This document shows positions 8,370-15,533 of a stretch of DNA of 36,642 nt, piece by piece. The notes below the pieces were generated by a model. The model saw only the letters and a list, made by a program, of their open reading frames with translations, was not told the origin of the DNA and did not search any database. Location of the stretch: NCBI GenBank assembly GCA_017430235.1, contig JAFRNH010000085.1, positions 1 to 36,642 of the forward strand. The letters are read 5' to 3'. This DNA is from Paludibacteraceae bacterium (GTDB lineage Bacteria; Bacteroidota; Bacteroidia; Bacteroidales; Paludibacteraceae). Positions within the stretch are counted from its first letter, which is position 1, and each line of letters begins with the position of its first letter. A program made the translations under genes and the position numbers.

Positions 8370-8725
8370 TATATACATTTTTACGCAATAATTTGAATTA
8401 CCCACAAGAAGCAATGTTAGAAAACATCCAAGGGACGGTAATAGTGACATTTGTCGTTGAAAAAGATGGGTCAATCACAGACATCAAAGTTACACGTCCG
8501 GTCAACCATTTATTAGATGAAGAAGCTGTCCGCCTAGTAAAGACAATGCCGAAATGGACTGAAGGGATGCACACCCATTGCGGCGCTCGGAAACCAATGC
8601 TATTAATTCACTTGCCATATTACTACAATGATGCACACCCATTATCTTTGCATCTGTCGCAAGTGTCTTCGTCGGCCCCCACGACAAAAAATTTATTTTT
8701 CAACCTGTTTCCAAATTATAATTGA
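8366..8725 (+). pseudogene. Fragment of a TonB C-terminal-domain protein
   Basis: The open frame begins at a GTG overlapping the serine hydrolase stop and goes directly into a TonB_C-like domain: FLRNNLNYPQEAML, then GTVIVTFVVEKDGSITDIKV and LLDEEAVRLVKTMPKW. The same segments, in the same order, occur in the intact proteins at 17768 and 18455. Unlike those, it has no signal peptide and no N-terminal linker. After MPKW the sequence no longer matches the usual GKAV-RFTLP ending, and a spurious tail reads into the next promoter. I infer a copy broken at both ends. It could instead be a translationally coupled domain, but without export such a protein would be hard to explain. Confidence 0.65.
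8643..8650 (+). promoter_or_regulatory. Promoter -7 element of the dinD-like gene, within a repeated leader
   Basis: TATCTTTG fits the TAnnTTTG consensus. It is part of a 20-base sequence (8642-8661) that occurs identically at 9455-9474 in front of the CdiA-type nuclease gene. Transcription would start near 8657, about 70 bases before the ATG at 8727. Confidence 0.55.
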
Positions 8726-8726
8726 T

Positions 8727-9315
8727 ATGAAAAAAGAGGAATTTCTTGATTTGTTTGAGCAATTCGAACAAGCATCGTGTGAAGTGAATCTGATAGAGTG
8801 TTGGAGTGCAAGAGAGCTTCATTCTCTATTGGGTTATCAGCAATGGCGTAATTTCACCAATGTGATTGACAAGGCAAAAGAAGCCTGTCAGAATGCGGGG
8901 CAGTCAATATCAGATCATTTTGCTGACGTCAGCAAAATGATAAACCTAGCGAAAGGTGCGCAACGAGAAGTGGACGACATTATGCTGACCCGTTACGCCT
9001 GCTACCTGATTGCGCAGAACGGAGACCCCCGCAAGACGCAGATAGCCTTTGCCCAGACCTATTTTGCAGTACAGACCCGTCGTGCGGAGCTGGTGGAACA
9101 GCGACTAATGGAGATTGAACGTGTGCAAGCCCGAGCTAAGTTGCAAGAGACGGAGAAGAATCACCCAAGAGCATGTAGACAACAACTCAGCCGTCCGCAA
9201 GATACTCATTGAACGTGGCATCGTACCCGAGAATCTTCCTCCAGCCGAAGATGTGAAGAAAGTGGAGAGACGATTGGCATCCGAAGAGAAAAATTTGCTG
9301 AAGAATAAAGATTAA
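8727..9315 (+). pseudogene. DinD-family gene with internal deletion and frameshift
   Basis: From the ATG at 8727 the frame encodes about 140 residues typical of DNA-damage-inducible protein D / BRO-like proteins: [59 protein letters not shown] and [18 protein letters not shown]. After LQETEK the frame runs into a short junk tail ending at 9212. The family C-terminus is found intact in the next frame up to 9315: [20 protein letters not shown] and LPPAEDVKKVERR. A whole DinD is close to 290 residues, so roughly 90 middle residues are missing, and the deletion also shifted the frame. The full-length family is linked to the SOS response; this copy is probably dead, although a short N-terminal product could still be made. 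Confidence 0.85.
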
Positions 9316-9454
9316 ATCATACAGAATCGATACCCCCAAAAACGGTGCATTATAGAGGACCTTTTGTCCGACGTTATCCGAAAATTTAGGACAGCTTCGG
9401 ACAAATGGTCTGAAAAATTTCACCCTCCCCACCCCCAAAATCTCTCAAAAAATT

Positions 9455-9474
9455 TTATCTTTGCATCTGTCGCA
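9455..9474 (+). promoter_or_regulatory. Promoter/leader start of the CdiA-type nuclease gene
   Basis: It contains the -7 element TATCTTTG (9456-9463). The 20 bases are identical to 8642-8661. The predicted leader is about 80 bases and includes a hairpin at 9510-9529 (GCGT-TACTG-ACGC extended by AAA/TTT with one bulge) a little before the ATG. Confidence 0.55.
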
Positions 9475-9550
9475 TGTATCTTGATTGATGCAGGCGGCGC
9501 TACATACTAAAAGGCGTTACTGACGCTTTGGGATTTTATAAATTTAAATT

Positions 9551-10102
9551 ATGCCTGTTTTTTCAAACAATATAGCAATTGAGCTTGCTGAACTGCAAGA
9601 ATTACGGGGGATAGACTTTGTGAATCGATTGAAAACCATAACACAGATGAGTGCATTCCGATTGGTGCAAGGAGAATCTTTCATCTATGCCATTGGCGGA
9701 GAAAAAAGCGATGATTACAGCAATTTGATCAAAGCCGCAAGAAAAGCCACTGAACATGGTTATACAGTTTACATATTACCTAATCCCAAAAGCATCCGAA
9801 CAGCCGATTTTATATTCGAAAGGAAAGGGGTTTTCAAACTTTTCGACTTAAAAACTATCAGTGGAAAATCATCCGTTGGAAATCGATTACAAGAATCTAT
9901 TGGACAGACAAACAGGGTTTTGTTGAATCTGACAGGAGATTATAATCTCAGACATTTGGCGACAGATGTCCGCCATTATTTCGAAAATTCACCATCGTCA
10001 CTTGAAGTGCTTATTTTCAAGGGGAACAAGAAAATATCCATAACACGCAACATTGCCGAAAGTAGCGGATTCCTAAAAATGCAGCTAAAAGCATTCAGAT
10101 AA
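9551..10102 (+). CDS. Orphan CdiA C-terminal-type nuclease
   Basis: The 183-residue product matches the pattern of the CdiA-CT tRNase domain, a PD-(D/E)xK-fold toxin domain: TADFIFERKG with Asp86, FKLFDLKTISGKSSVGNRL with the D-x-K pair Asp99/Lys101, then ESIGQTNRVLLNL, and a C-terminal YFENSPSSLEVLIFKG. In known systems the domain is the toxic tip of a large exported protein and is paired with an immunity gene. Here it is a free-standing cytoplasmic-looking protein: no signal peptide, no repeats, and no recognisable immunity partner next to it. It might instead be an inactivated or domesticated nuclease used in defence. Similar domains also occur in phage head proteins. The upstream leader is structured, and a convergent small RNA shares its terminator. 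Confidence 0.7.
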   Translation: MPVFSNNIAIELAELQELRGIDFVNRLKTITQMSAFRLVQGESFIYAIGGEKSDDYSNLIKAARKATEHGYTVYILPNPKSIRTADFIFERKGVFKLFDLKTISGKSSVGNRLQESIGQTNRVLLNLTGDYNLRHLATDVRHYFENSPSSLEVLIFKGNKKISITRNIAESSGFLKMQLKAFR

Positions 10103-10131
10103 AAAGCCACAGCGTTTCTGCTGTGGCTTTT
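10102..10131. terminator. Bidirectional terminator between the nuclease gene and a minus-strand RNA
   Basis: The stem AAAAGCCACAGC / GCTGTGGCTTTT has a 6-base loop. On the plus strand it is followed by TTTTCTAT, on the minus strand by TTTTTAT, so it works both ways. There is no protein gene on the minus strand to its right, which is one reason to expect an RNA gene there. Confidence 0.85.
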
Positions 10132-10203
10132 CTATATTGGGTAGTGACGTATACGGCTTGCCCACACGGGATTCTGCCCGGATAGCCAGGGCTCTCACCC
10201 AGA
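10102..10203 (-). ncRNA. Candidate small RNA convergent with the nuclease gene
   Basis: On the minus strand a promoter-like TATATTTG (10209-10216), with GTTG at 10237-10240 after a 20-base spacer, is followed by about 100 bases ending exactly at the strong terminator. No ORF longer than a few codons is seen. The transcript is G+C-rich compared with its surroundings and can fold: GGG-TGAGAG-CCC, CGGG-CAGAAT-CCCG, and a long-range TGGGT/ACCCA closing pair, followed by the terminator hairpin. I do not recognise a known RNA family; a divergent 6S-like RNA is possible but unproven. The boundaries are inferred from promoter and terminator only. Confidence 0.5.
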
Positions 10204-10500
10204 CATTGCAAATATACATTCTATAAATCTAAAAACCAACTTCCCATCATCTTTTCCCCATGAATTTTTCTGTCCCCAACAGATCAAAAGGCCATGTAAA
10301 TGAAAAAGATCTTCCTCCCCACCCCCAATAATTCCATCTCCACAGGCCTCACCCACGCCTTGTTTCCGGGCTATACGAAATTAGTTTTCAGTTTCATTTC
10401 TACTTTGTTTCGACCAATAATTTTTTTGTGTAACTTTGGGGGATTAGGGAATGGGCTACAACTCATCCTGAATTTGTGATAATATGCCAGATAAAAAGAC
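10132..10500. other. Noncoding stretch upstream of the defence genes
   Basis: Apart from the candidate RNA and its promoter, I see no gene here. It contains a C-rich run at 10314-10328 that repeats a run at 9424-9438, and a good plus-strand promoter at 10405-10438. Confidence 0.5.
10405..10438 (+). promoter_or_regulatory. Promoter upstream of the zinc-ribbon/McrBC-type genes
   Basis: TTTG at 10405-10408 and TAACTTTG at 10431-10438 are separated by 22 bases, slightly long but acceptable for Bacteroidetes. The predicted transcript has about 210 bases before the zinc-ribbon gene and contains one short ORF. Confidence 0.5.
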
Positions 10501-10635
10501 ATGAACAAATTCAAAAACATAGAGACAAAGAACTTTAGAAATATTGAGTCGATTCGGATTGAGTTTCAATTGTTCTATCTTTTTGAATACGTGCAAGTTA
10601 CAACTATTTTATCACAATTAACAGACACTGTCTGA
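10501..10635 (+). CDS. Possible 44-residue leader ORF
   Basis: An ATG at 10501 opens 44 codons ending at TGA 10635, between the promoter at 10405-10438 and the zinc-ribbon gene. The peptide begins MNKFKNIETKNFRNIESIRI and contains a short internal repeat (FKNIETK / FRNIES). There is no clear ribosome-binding site, which means little in Bacteroidetes. It could be a real small protein, a regulatory leader peptide, or chance in an AT-rich leader. I list it because it fills the gap in an otherwise compact unit. Confidence 0.3.
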   Translation: MNKFKNIETKNFRNIESIRIEFQLFYLFEYVQVTTILSQLTDTV

Positions 10636-10655
10636 CAATTTAAATTGAATTGATT

Positions 10656-10853
10656 ATGCCAAGCAAAAAATATACATTCGCAACTGAACCCCACAACCAT
10701 GTTTACGAATGGTGCCCTCATTGCGAGATAGAGGTAAAATTAGATGCAATACTAAAGAAACAGATTTGCCCAAATTGTGGTGAAATAATATTCCCATGCG
10801 CATTATGCGATTGCGATGTCGTCAAATGCGCAGAATGCCCGATAGAAAAATAG
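10656..10853 (+). CDS. Zinc-ribbon microprotein
   Basis: The 65-residue product begins at the ATG at 10656; a TTG two codons earlier is also in frame. It is cysteine-rich: WCPHCEIE, then QICPNCGEIIFPCALCDCDV and KCAECPIE. The first two CxxC pairs have the spacing of one zinc ribbon, and the C-terminal cysteines could bind a second metal. There is no signal peptide and no second domain. It lies 74 bases before the McrB-like gene on the same strand, so co-transcription is plausible. A role as a nucleic-acid or protein adaptor for the restriction system is a guess from position. I recognise no named family. Confidence 0.65.
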   Translation: MPSKKYTFATEPHNHVYEWCPHCEIEVKLDAILKKQICPNCGEIIFPCALCDCDVVKCAECPIEK

Positions 10854-10927
10854 TCAGGGAGACATCCACATTTCAAGTCATGTCTGTGTGAAAAAGTTCT
10901 AAGGTTAAACAAATAATTCAAATAATC

Positions 10928-13069
10928 ATGGATTTCCAAAAACAAGATATAATTAGTTTCATAAATATAGCATTGCAGACCAAACCTGGTCAGGGCTGCG
11001 GAGAACAAACTGTTGCTGTCAACCAGCTTCCAAAGTCATTTGTTGGTTTGAATGTTGAAGCAAGTGTTGGCATCGGTCTGGCAGCATCAATACCTTGGAT
11101 ATCATTTACCGGTTATGGACAAAAAACCTCAAATGGTATTTATCCTGTATTACTATTCTACCGCGATAAAAATACCCTCATAACTGCTTATGGAATAAGC
11201 GAAACTAACAAACCAACAGAATCATGGGATATATCTGGATTAAAAACTTTGAAACAGTATTTTTCTGAACAGAAAATACCTCAAACACAAATAGAAAAAA
11301 AATACAATGGGTCATTTGTGCATTCTGTCTTCACAGTACATATTAAAGATAACAAACTCGATGAATCTCAGTTTAATGTAGATAATGTTTTTGATTCAAT
11401 ATCAAAATTATGCGAAGTATATAAGAAACATTTTGAAAGTAAAGGTAAGACCAGCGCTGATATTGCCACTGCTGATTATTCTGATGCTGAAATTCCAAAC
11501 AGTACTCCAAGTATTTGGGTTTATGCTCCAGGCGAAGGCGCACGCAAATGGCAGGAATGTCTAGATGAAAACGTGATGTTGCTAGGTTGGGATGACATGG
11601 AGAACTTCCGAGACTATGATACCCGCCAAGATATTGTGGTGCGTTTACGAGAAGTGTATGGCAACATTGAGAATGCCTACACCAATGATAGTCTTGCCAT
11701 ATGGCAGTTCTGTCGAGAGATGCACCCTGGAGACATCGTATATGTAAAACGTGGTTTGTCTCTAATCATTGGCCGAGGCATTGTGAAAGGAGGATATACC
11801 TATAACGGCGAACGATATGAATACAAAAACAGCCGTATTGTAGAATGGACTCATTCCGGCGAATGGGAATATCCAAAGAAACTGCCGAGGAAGACGTTAA
11901 CTCGCATCAACGATTATGAAGAAATGGTTGAGCGACTGGAGGGGTTGTTTGATCCACAGGAGAAGATAGAGCAGATTACTTTCAATATAAAAACCGTTAT
12001 TGATAGTATAAAAAAGACAGGACTTCTCTATGAAGATAAACTCATTAAACGTTATGCATGTTCGCTAATGACAAAACCATTCGTCATTCTGAGTGGTTTG
12101 GCAGGTTCGGGAAAGACGCAATTGGCATTAGCTTTTGCACGTACAATAAGCGAGAATGTGAATCAGCAGCTTTGCGTTGTGCCTGTGGGTGCAGACTGGA
12201 CAAACCGCGAACCTCTGCTGGGCTACCCCAATGCATTAAAACAAGGAGAATATATGCAGCCAGAAAGTGGTGTTTTACAAATAATGATGCGAGCATTACG
12301 CAACCCACAGAAACCATATTTTTTGGTTCTCGATGAGATGAACCTGAGCTATGTGGAGAGATACTTTGCTGATTTTCTTTCTGCATTGGAAAGCCGCCAA
12401 GAAATTCCACTTTGGGAGAAGCCCGATGAATGTGACTCGGAAGTTCCTGCTAAGATAGCTCTTCCCAAAAACCTGTTCATCATCGGGACCATCAATGTGG
12501 ACGAAACAACTTATATGTTTTCGCCAAAGGTGCTTGACCGCGCTAACGTCATTGAATTCAAGATATCAAATGATGAGATGGAAAGATTCCTGAAACAGGA
12601 TATGAACATCGATGTGCAGGCGGCTGATGGCCTGTGTGCGAACATGGGGGAAGACTTCATTGAGAAATCAACCCAAAAAGACACAGAGAGTAGCGAGTTG
12701 GCTCAAAAGACGCTAATTGAATTCTTCAAGTGGCTAAAGAATGTGAATGCAGAATTCGGTTATCGCTCGGCAACTGAGATTTACCGATTTATAGCCAATG
12801 CTAAGGTTTGCGCTGAGGACATGACAGAAAACGAGATTCTTGATGCAGCCATTGTGCAGAAATTGCTACCCAAACTACATGGCAGCCGTAAAAAGCTGGA
12901 GCCTGCTTTGAAGGCTCTTTGGGGATTATGTATGCAGGATGGACACACCACAGAAACCATCACTCGTGACAATGTTAAGAATGCCAAATTCCCCGAAGCG
13001 GCCGACAAGATTCAGCGCATGATGCAGACAGCTTATGACAATGGATTCACTAGTTTTGCAGAAGCGTAA
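10928..13069 (+). CDS. McrB-like AAA+ NTPase with MrcB_N and EVE-like domains
   Basis: The 713-residue product has three parts. Residues 1-170 match the MrcB_N domain (DUF3578), with FVGLNVEASVGIGLAASIPW and a later FNVDNVFDSI. Residues about 190-345 are an EVE-like domain, which in relatives reads modified bases: SIWVYAPGEGARKWQEC, then GDIVYVKRGLSLIIGRGIV. Residues 375-700 are an McrB-type AAA+ module with Walker A GLAGSGKT (390-397), Walker B LVLDEMN (Asp469-Glu470), and FIIGTINVDETTYMFSPKVL followed by DRA. By family it should form a ring that uses nucleotide hydrolysis to drive a McrC-like nuclease on modified or foreign DNA. The next gene, 3 bases on, is that nuclease. Motifs look intact. 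Confidence 0.88.
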   Translation: MDFQKQDIISFINIALQTKPGQGCGEQTVAVNQLPKSFVGLNVEASVGIGLAASIPWISFTGYGQKTSNGIYPVLLFYRDKNTLITAYGISETNKPTESWDISGLKTLKQYFSEQKIPQTQIEKKYNGSFVHSVFTVHIKDNKLDESQFNVDNVFDSISKLCEVYKKHFESKGKTSADIATADYSDAEIPNSTPSIWVYAPGEGARKWQECLDENVMLLGWDDMENFRDYDTRQDIVVRLREVYGNIENAYTNDSLAIWQFCREMHPGDIVYVKRGLSLIIGRGIVKGGYTYNGERYEYKNSRIVEWTHSGEWEYPKKLPRKTLTRINDYEEMVERLEGLFDPQEKIEQITFNIKTVIDSIKKTGLLYEDKLIKRYACSLMTKPFVILSGLAGSGKTQLALAFARTISENVNQQLCVVPVGADWTNREPLLGYPNALKQGEYMQPESGVLQIMMRALRNPQKPYFLVLDEMNLSYVERYFADFLSALESRQEIPLWEKPDECDSEVPAKIALPKNLFIIGTINVDETTYMFSPKVLDRANVIEFKISNDEMERFLKQDMNIDVQAADGLCANMGEDFIEKSTQKDTESSELAQKTLIEFFKWLKNVNAEFGYRSATEIYRFIANAKVCAEDMTENEILDAAIVQKLLPKLHGSRKKLEPALKALWGLCMQDGHTTETITRDNVKNAKFPEAADKIQRMMQTAYDNGFTSFAEA

Positions 13070-13072
13070 GGA

Positions 13073-15397
13073 ATGCAAGTAGAAAGACTCGAAATACCCA
13101 TAGCAAGCGACTTTTGTGAAATAAAGTTGTACATTTATCCTGTCTCGAGCAACGCCATGTTGTTTGAGGAAGAGGACGCTATGGATTATGGTGAGGCCCG
13201 ATGGCAGTTGCAGGAAGGTTGCACCTACGAGTATGAACTGATGGCAGGCAATGGCCGTACATGTCAGTTTATGGACGAGAATGAGATAGTAAGGTTCTCC
13301 CATTCTCCACGACATCCGAATGCTGGCACATTGAAGACGGGAATCTATGTGGGTTCGTTGACGCTTGCCATCAGAGATACGGCACTAGGCTGTAAGATTG
13401 CCAAGGTTAATCTAGAGATCAAGTCGGTGAAAGCTGAATACCGAACTGACTATCGTAAGATGCTGGAAGATATAACGGCATATTATACCGACTTGGTGCT
13501 GATGCAGGGAAGTCCTGTGACGCAAAAACTGGAAATTGACAACGACACTCCACCACAAACGCTTTACCAACGTTATGCCTTTGTGCGAAGCATTGTAGAA
13601 AGCTCTGCTTTTCAAGAGGCAATAAATAAAATTGTTGCCAGTCCTGTACGGAAATGGGAAGAGACCATTGTAGAACGCAAAGTAAGCAACGTGAAACGTT
13701 TGAGTCGCAAGAACATGCACCAAATTGCCACCTCTTGTGATCGAATTCCTGTTTGCAATGGCGATAAGATGGGATTGCCTCACGGTTTGAACTCTGTGCC
13801 TCGCTCTCTGACTGTCGCTTATAAGCGAGATACGCTGGATAACCAAGAGAACCAATTCGTGAAGTTTGTGCTACGCTTGTTTTGCTCGTTCTGCTCAGAG
13901 CTTCGCGATAAGAAGAATGCCAACGACCGTCTGAAAGCAGAGATAGACAAGACGATGGATGTGCTGAACGGTCATTTGAGCTCACTGTTTTTCAAACAAA
14001 TATCTATGCCATCTCAGTTGAACCTAAACAGTCCTGTGCTACAACGCAAGGAGGGTTATCGAGAGATTCTTCAATCGTGGCTAATGTTTGACCTTGCAGC
14101 CAAACTGTCTTGGAAGGGAGGTGACAATGTCTATGAAGCCGGCAAGAGGAATGTGGCGGTACTGTATGAATACTGGGTGTTCTTCAAACTACTGGAAGTT
14201 ATCAGTAGGGTGTTTGTTATTGACCCAGTAAGTGCCGACAAACTTGTCAAGACGGATGCAGACAAAATAAACCTCGAAATTCAGCAGGGCAAGATGACTA
14301 TGATTGAAGGACTGTACAATACTGATAGCAGAAAGTTCAATGTAAGATTCTACTATAACCGTACATTTGCCCACACGAGAGAGGATGAGGAACTATTTAA
14401 GGCTGGTTCATGGACAATGAATATGCGTCCAGACTATACGCTATCTATATGGCCTGGTGAAGTCAGCATGGAGCAAGCAGAACGAGAGGATCTGATCGTT
14501 CATATTCATTTCGATGCCAAGTACAGGATTAACAAGATTGATTTGGGTGAGGATGAGTCAATCAATGAAGAACAACTGTCTGAGGCCTTGCTCAACGAAA
14601 AGAAAGAACAGGATGAGGGTATTTACAAACGAGCTGACCTGTTGAAGATGCATGCCTATAAGGATGCCATTCGTCGCACGAGCGGTGCATATATTCTTTA
14701 TCCTGGTACTGTTCAGCGACAGTTAAAAGGATTCCATGAGATTATCCCGGGGTTAGGTGCTTTTTGTCTGACACCTTCCAACTGTGATGAACAGCTTATT
14801 ACTCTTCAAATTTTTCTGCTGAAGATTGTGGAGAACATGCGTGATCGCACAAGCCAGCGTGAGCGTATGTCCTACCATGTAAACAATGTGTACAATACAC
14901 CTTCGATGCAGATTTGTGAACAAATGCCAGAACCTGCTGGTAAGAACCGAGACTTCCTTCCAGATGAAACATGGGTGGTGTTGGGATATGTGAAAGATGA
15001 CAAGCATTTGGAATGGATTCTCAAGACTGGGTTATATAATTTCCGCACAGGTACACAGAACGGTTCTGTCCGTTTGAGCCGTAATCTTGTTTCGAGCCGT
15101 TATATCCTTTTACATGCTCATGGAGAAAGTGTCGAGTTTGCAAGGCTGTCAGATGAAGGTCCACGAGTTTTCAGACGTTCGGATTTACTTCGCATGGGTT
15201 ATCCTCCATCTGCAGATGAAGAGAAAAAGAAAGATGAAATCTATATTGTTTATCGCATAGAACGAGAAAGCACAGAACAGGAATGGGCTCAGTATAAATG
15301 GAAAATTGGAGAAGTTTCTAATACGACAGGTAATCAACTGGCTGTACCAAGCACTATCAAACTTTCCGAATTAATGTTGAAGGCAAAAAAAATATAG
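13073..15397 (+). CDS. McrC-like nuclease: DUF2357 with PD-(D/E)xK and an extra C-terminal domain
   Basis: The 774-residue product has a DUF2357-type N-terminal region (about 1-330) and a PD-(D/E)xK nuclease core (about 340-620). Catalytic residues are visible: Asp454 in MRPDYTLSIW and Asp481-Ala-Lys483 in HIHFDAKYRI. The nuclease would cut DNA when driven by the McrB-like protein encoded 3 bases upstream, making a type IV restriction-like pair. Residues 620-774 form an additional part (TWVVLGYVKDDKHLEWILK, then LYNFRTG and RYILLHAHGESVEFARL) with a beta-rich look. I cannot assign it; it may be a second base- or RNA-reading domain. The stop is followed within 10 bases by a 19-codon-long ORF. 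Confidence 0.85.
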   Translation: MQVERLEIPIASDFCEIKLYIYPVSSNAMLFEEEDAMDYGEARWQLQEGCTYEYELMAGNGRTCQFMDENEIVRFSHSPRHPNAGTLKTGIYVGSLTLAIRDTALGCKIAKVNLEIKSVKAEYRTDYRKMLEDITAYYTDLVLMQGSPVTQKLEIDNDTPPQTLYQRYAFVRSIVESSAFQEAINKIVASPVRKWEETIVERKVSNVKRLSRKNMHQIATSCDRIPVCNGDKMGLPHGLNSVPRSLTVAYKRDTLDNQENQFVKFVLRLFCSFCSELRDKKNANDRLKAEIDKTMDVLNGHLSSLFFKQISMPSQLNLNSPVLQRKEGYREILQSWLMFDLAAKLSWKGGDNVYEAGKRNVAVLYEYWVFFKLLEVISRVFVIDPVSADKLVKTDADKINLEIQQGKMTMIEGLYNTDSRKFNVRFYYNRTFAHTREDEELFKAGSWTMNMRPDYTLSIWPGEVSMEQAEREDLIVHIHFDAKYRINKIDLGEDESINEEQLSEALLNEKKEQDEGIYKRADLLKMHAYKDAIRRTSGAYILYPGTVQRQLKGFHEIIPGLGAFCLTPSNCDEQLITLQIFLLKIVENMRDRTSQRERMSYHVNNVYNTPSMQICEQMPEPAGKNRDFLPDETWVVLGYVKDDKHLEWILKTGLYNFRTGTQNGSVRLSRNLVSSRYILLHAHGESVEFARLSDEGPRVFRRSDLLRMGYPPSADEEKKKDEIYIVYRIERESTEQEWAQYKWKIGEVSNTTGNQLAVPSTIKLSELMLKAKKI

Positions 15398-15406
15398 TCT
15401 AGTGAG

Positions 15407-15463
15407 ATGATGTCAGACTTCGACCAACAATTGAAACTATTGTTCGTAGATAAGGATGCTTAA
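15407..15463 (+). other. Very short ORF after the McrC-like gene
   Basis: ATG ATG at 15407 opens 18 codons (MMSDFDQQLKLLFVDKDA) ending at 15463. It reads like the beginning of a longer protein cut off early. It may be the remnant of a third operon gene, or chance. No terminator is visible between it and the convergent ATPase gene. Confidence 0.25.
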
Positions 15464-15533
15464 ATTACCCTCTCCACTCAACCTGTCTGTAATTATGACA
15501 AGTTAGCATCTGCATGCATTTACACAAAGACGA

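Noticed and set aside
8628-8726. Upstream extension of the dinD-like frame
   Set aside because: It covers the promoter; the family N-terminus begins at 8727.
8921-8934. Palindrome GCTGACGTCAGC
   Set aside because: It falls inside the conserved DinD coding segment FADVSKM and is explained by codon choice.
13412-13985. Long minus-strand frames opposite the McrC-like gene
   Set aside because: They are antisense shadows of an intact DUF2357 nuclease gene with no motifs of their own.
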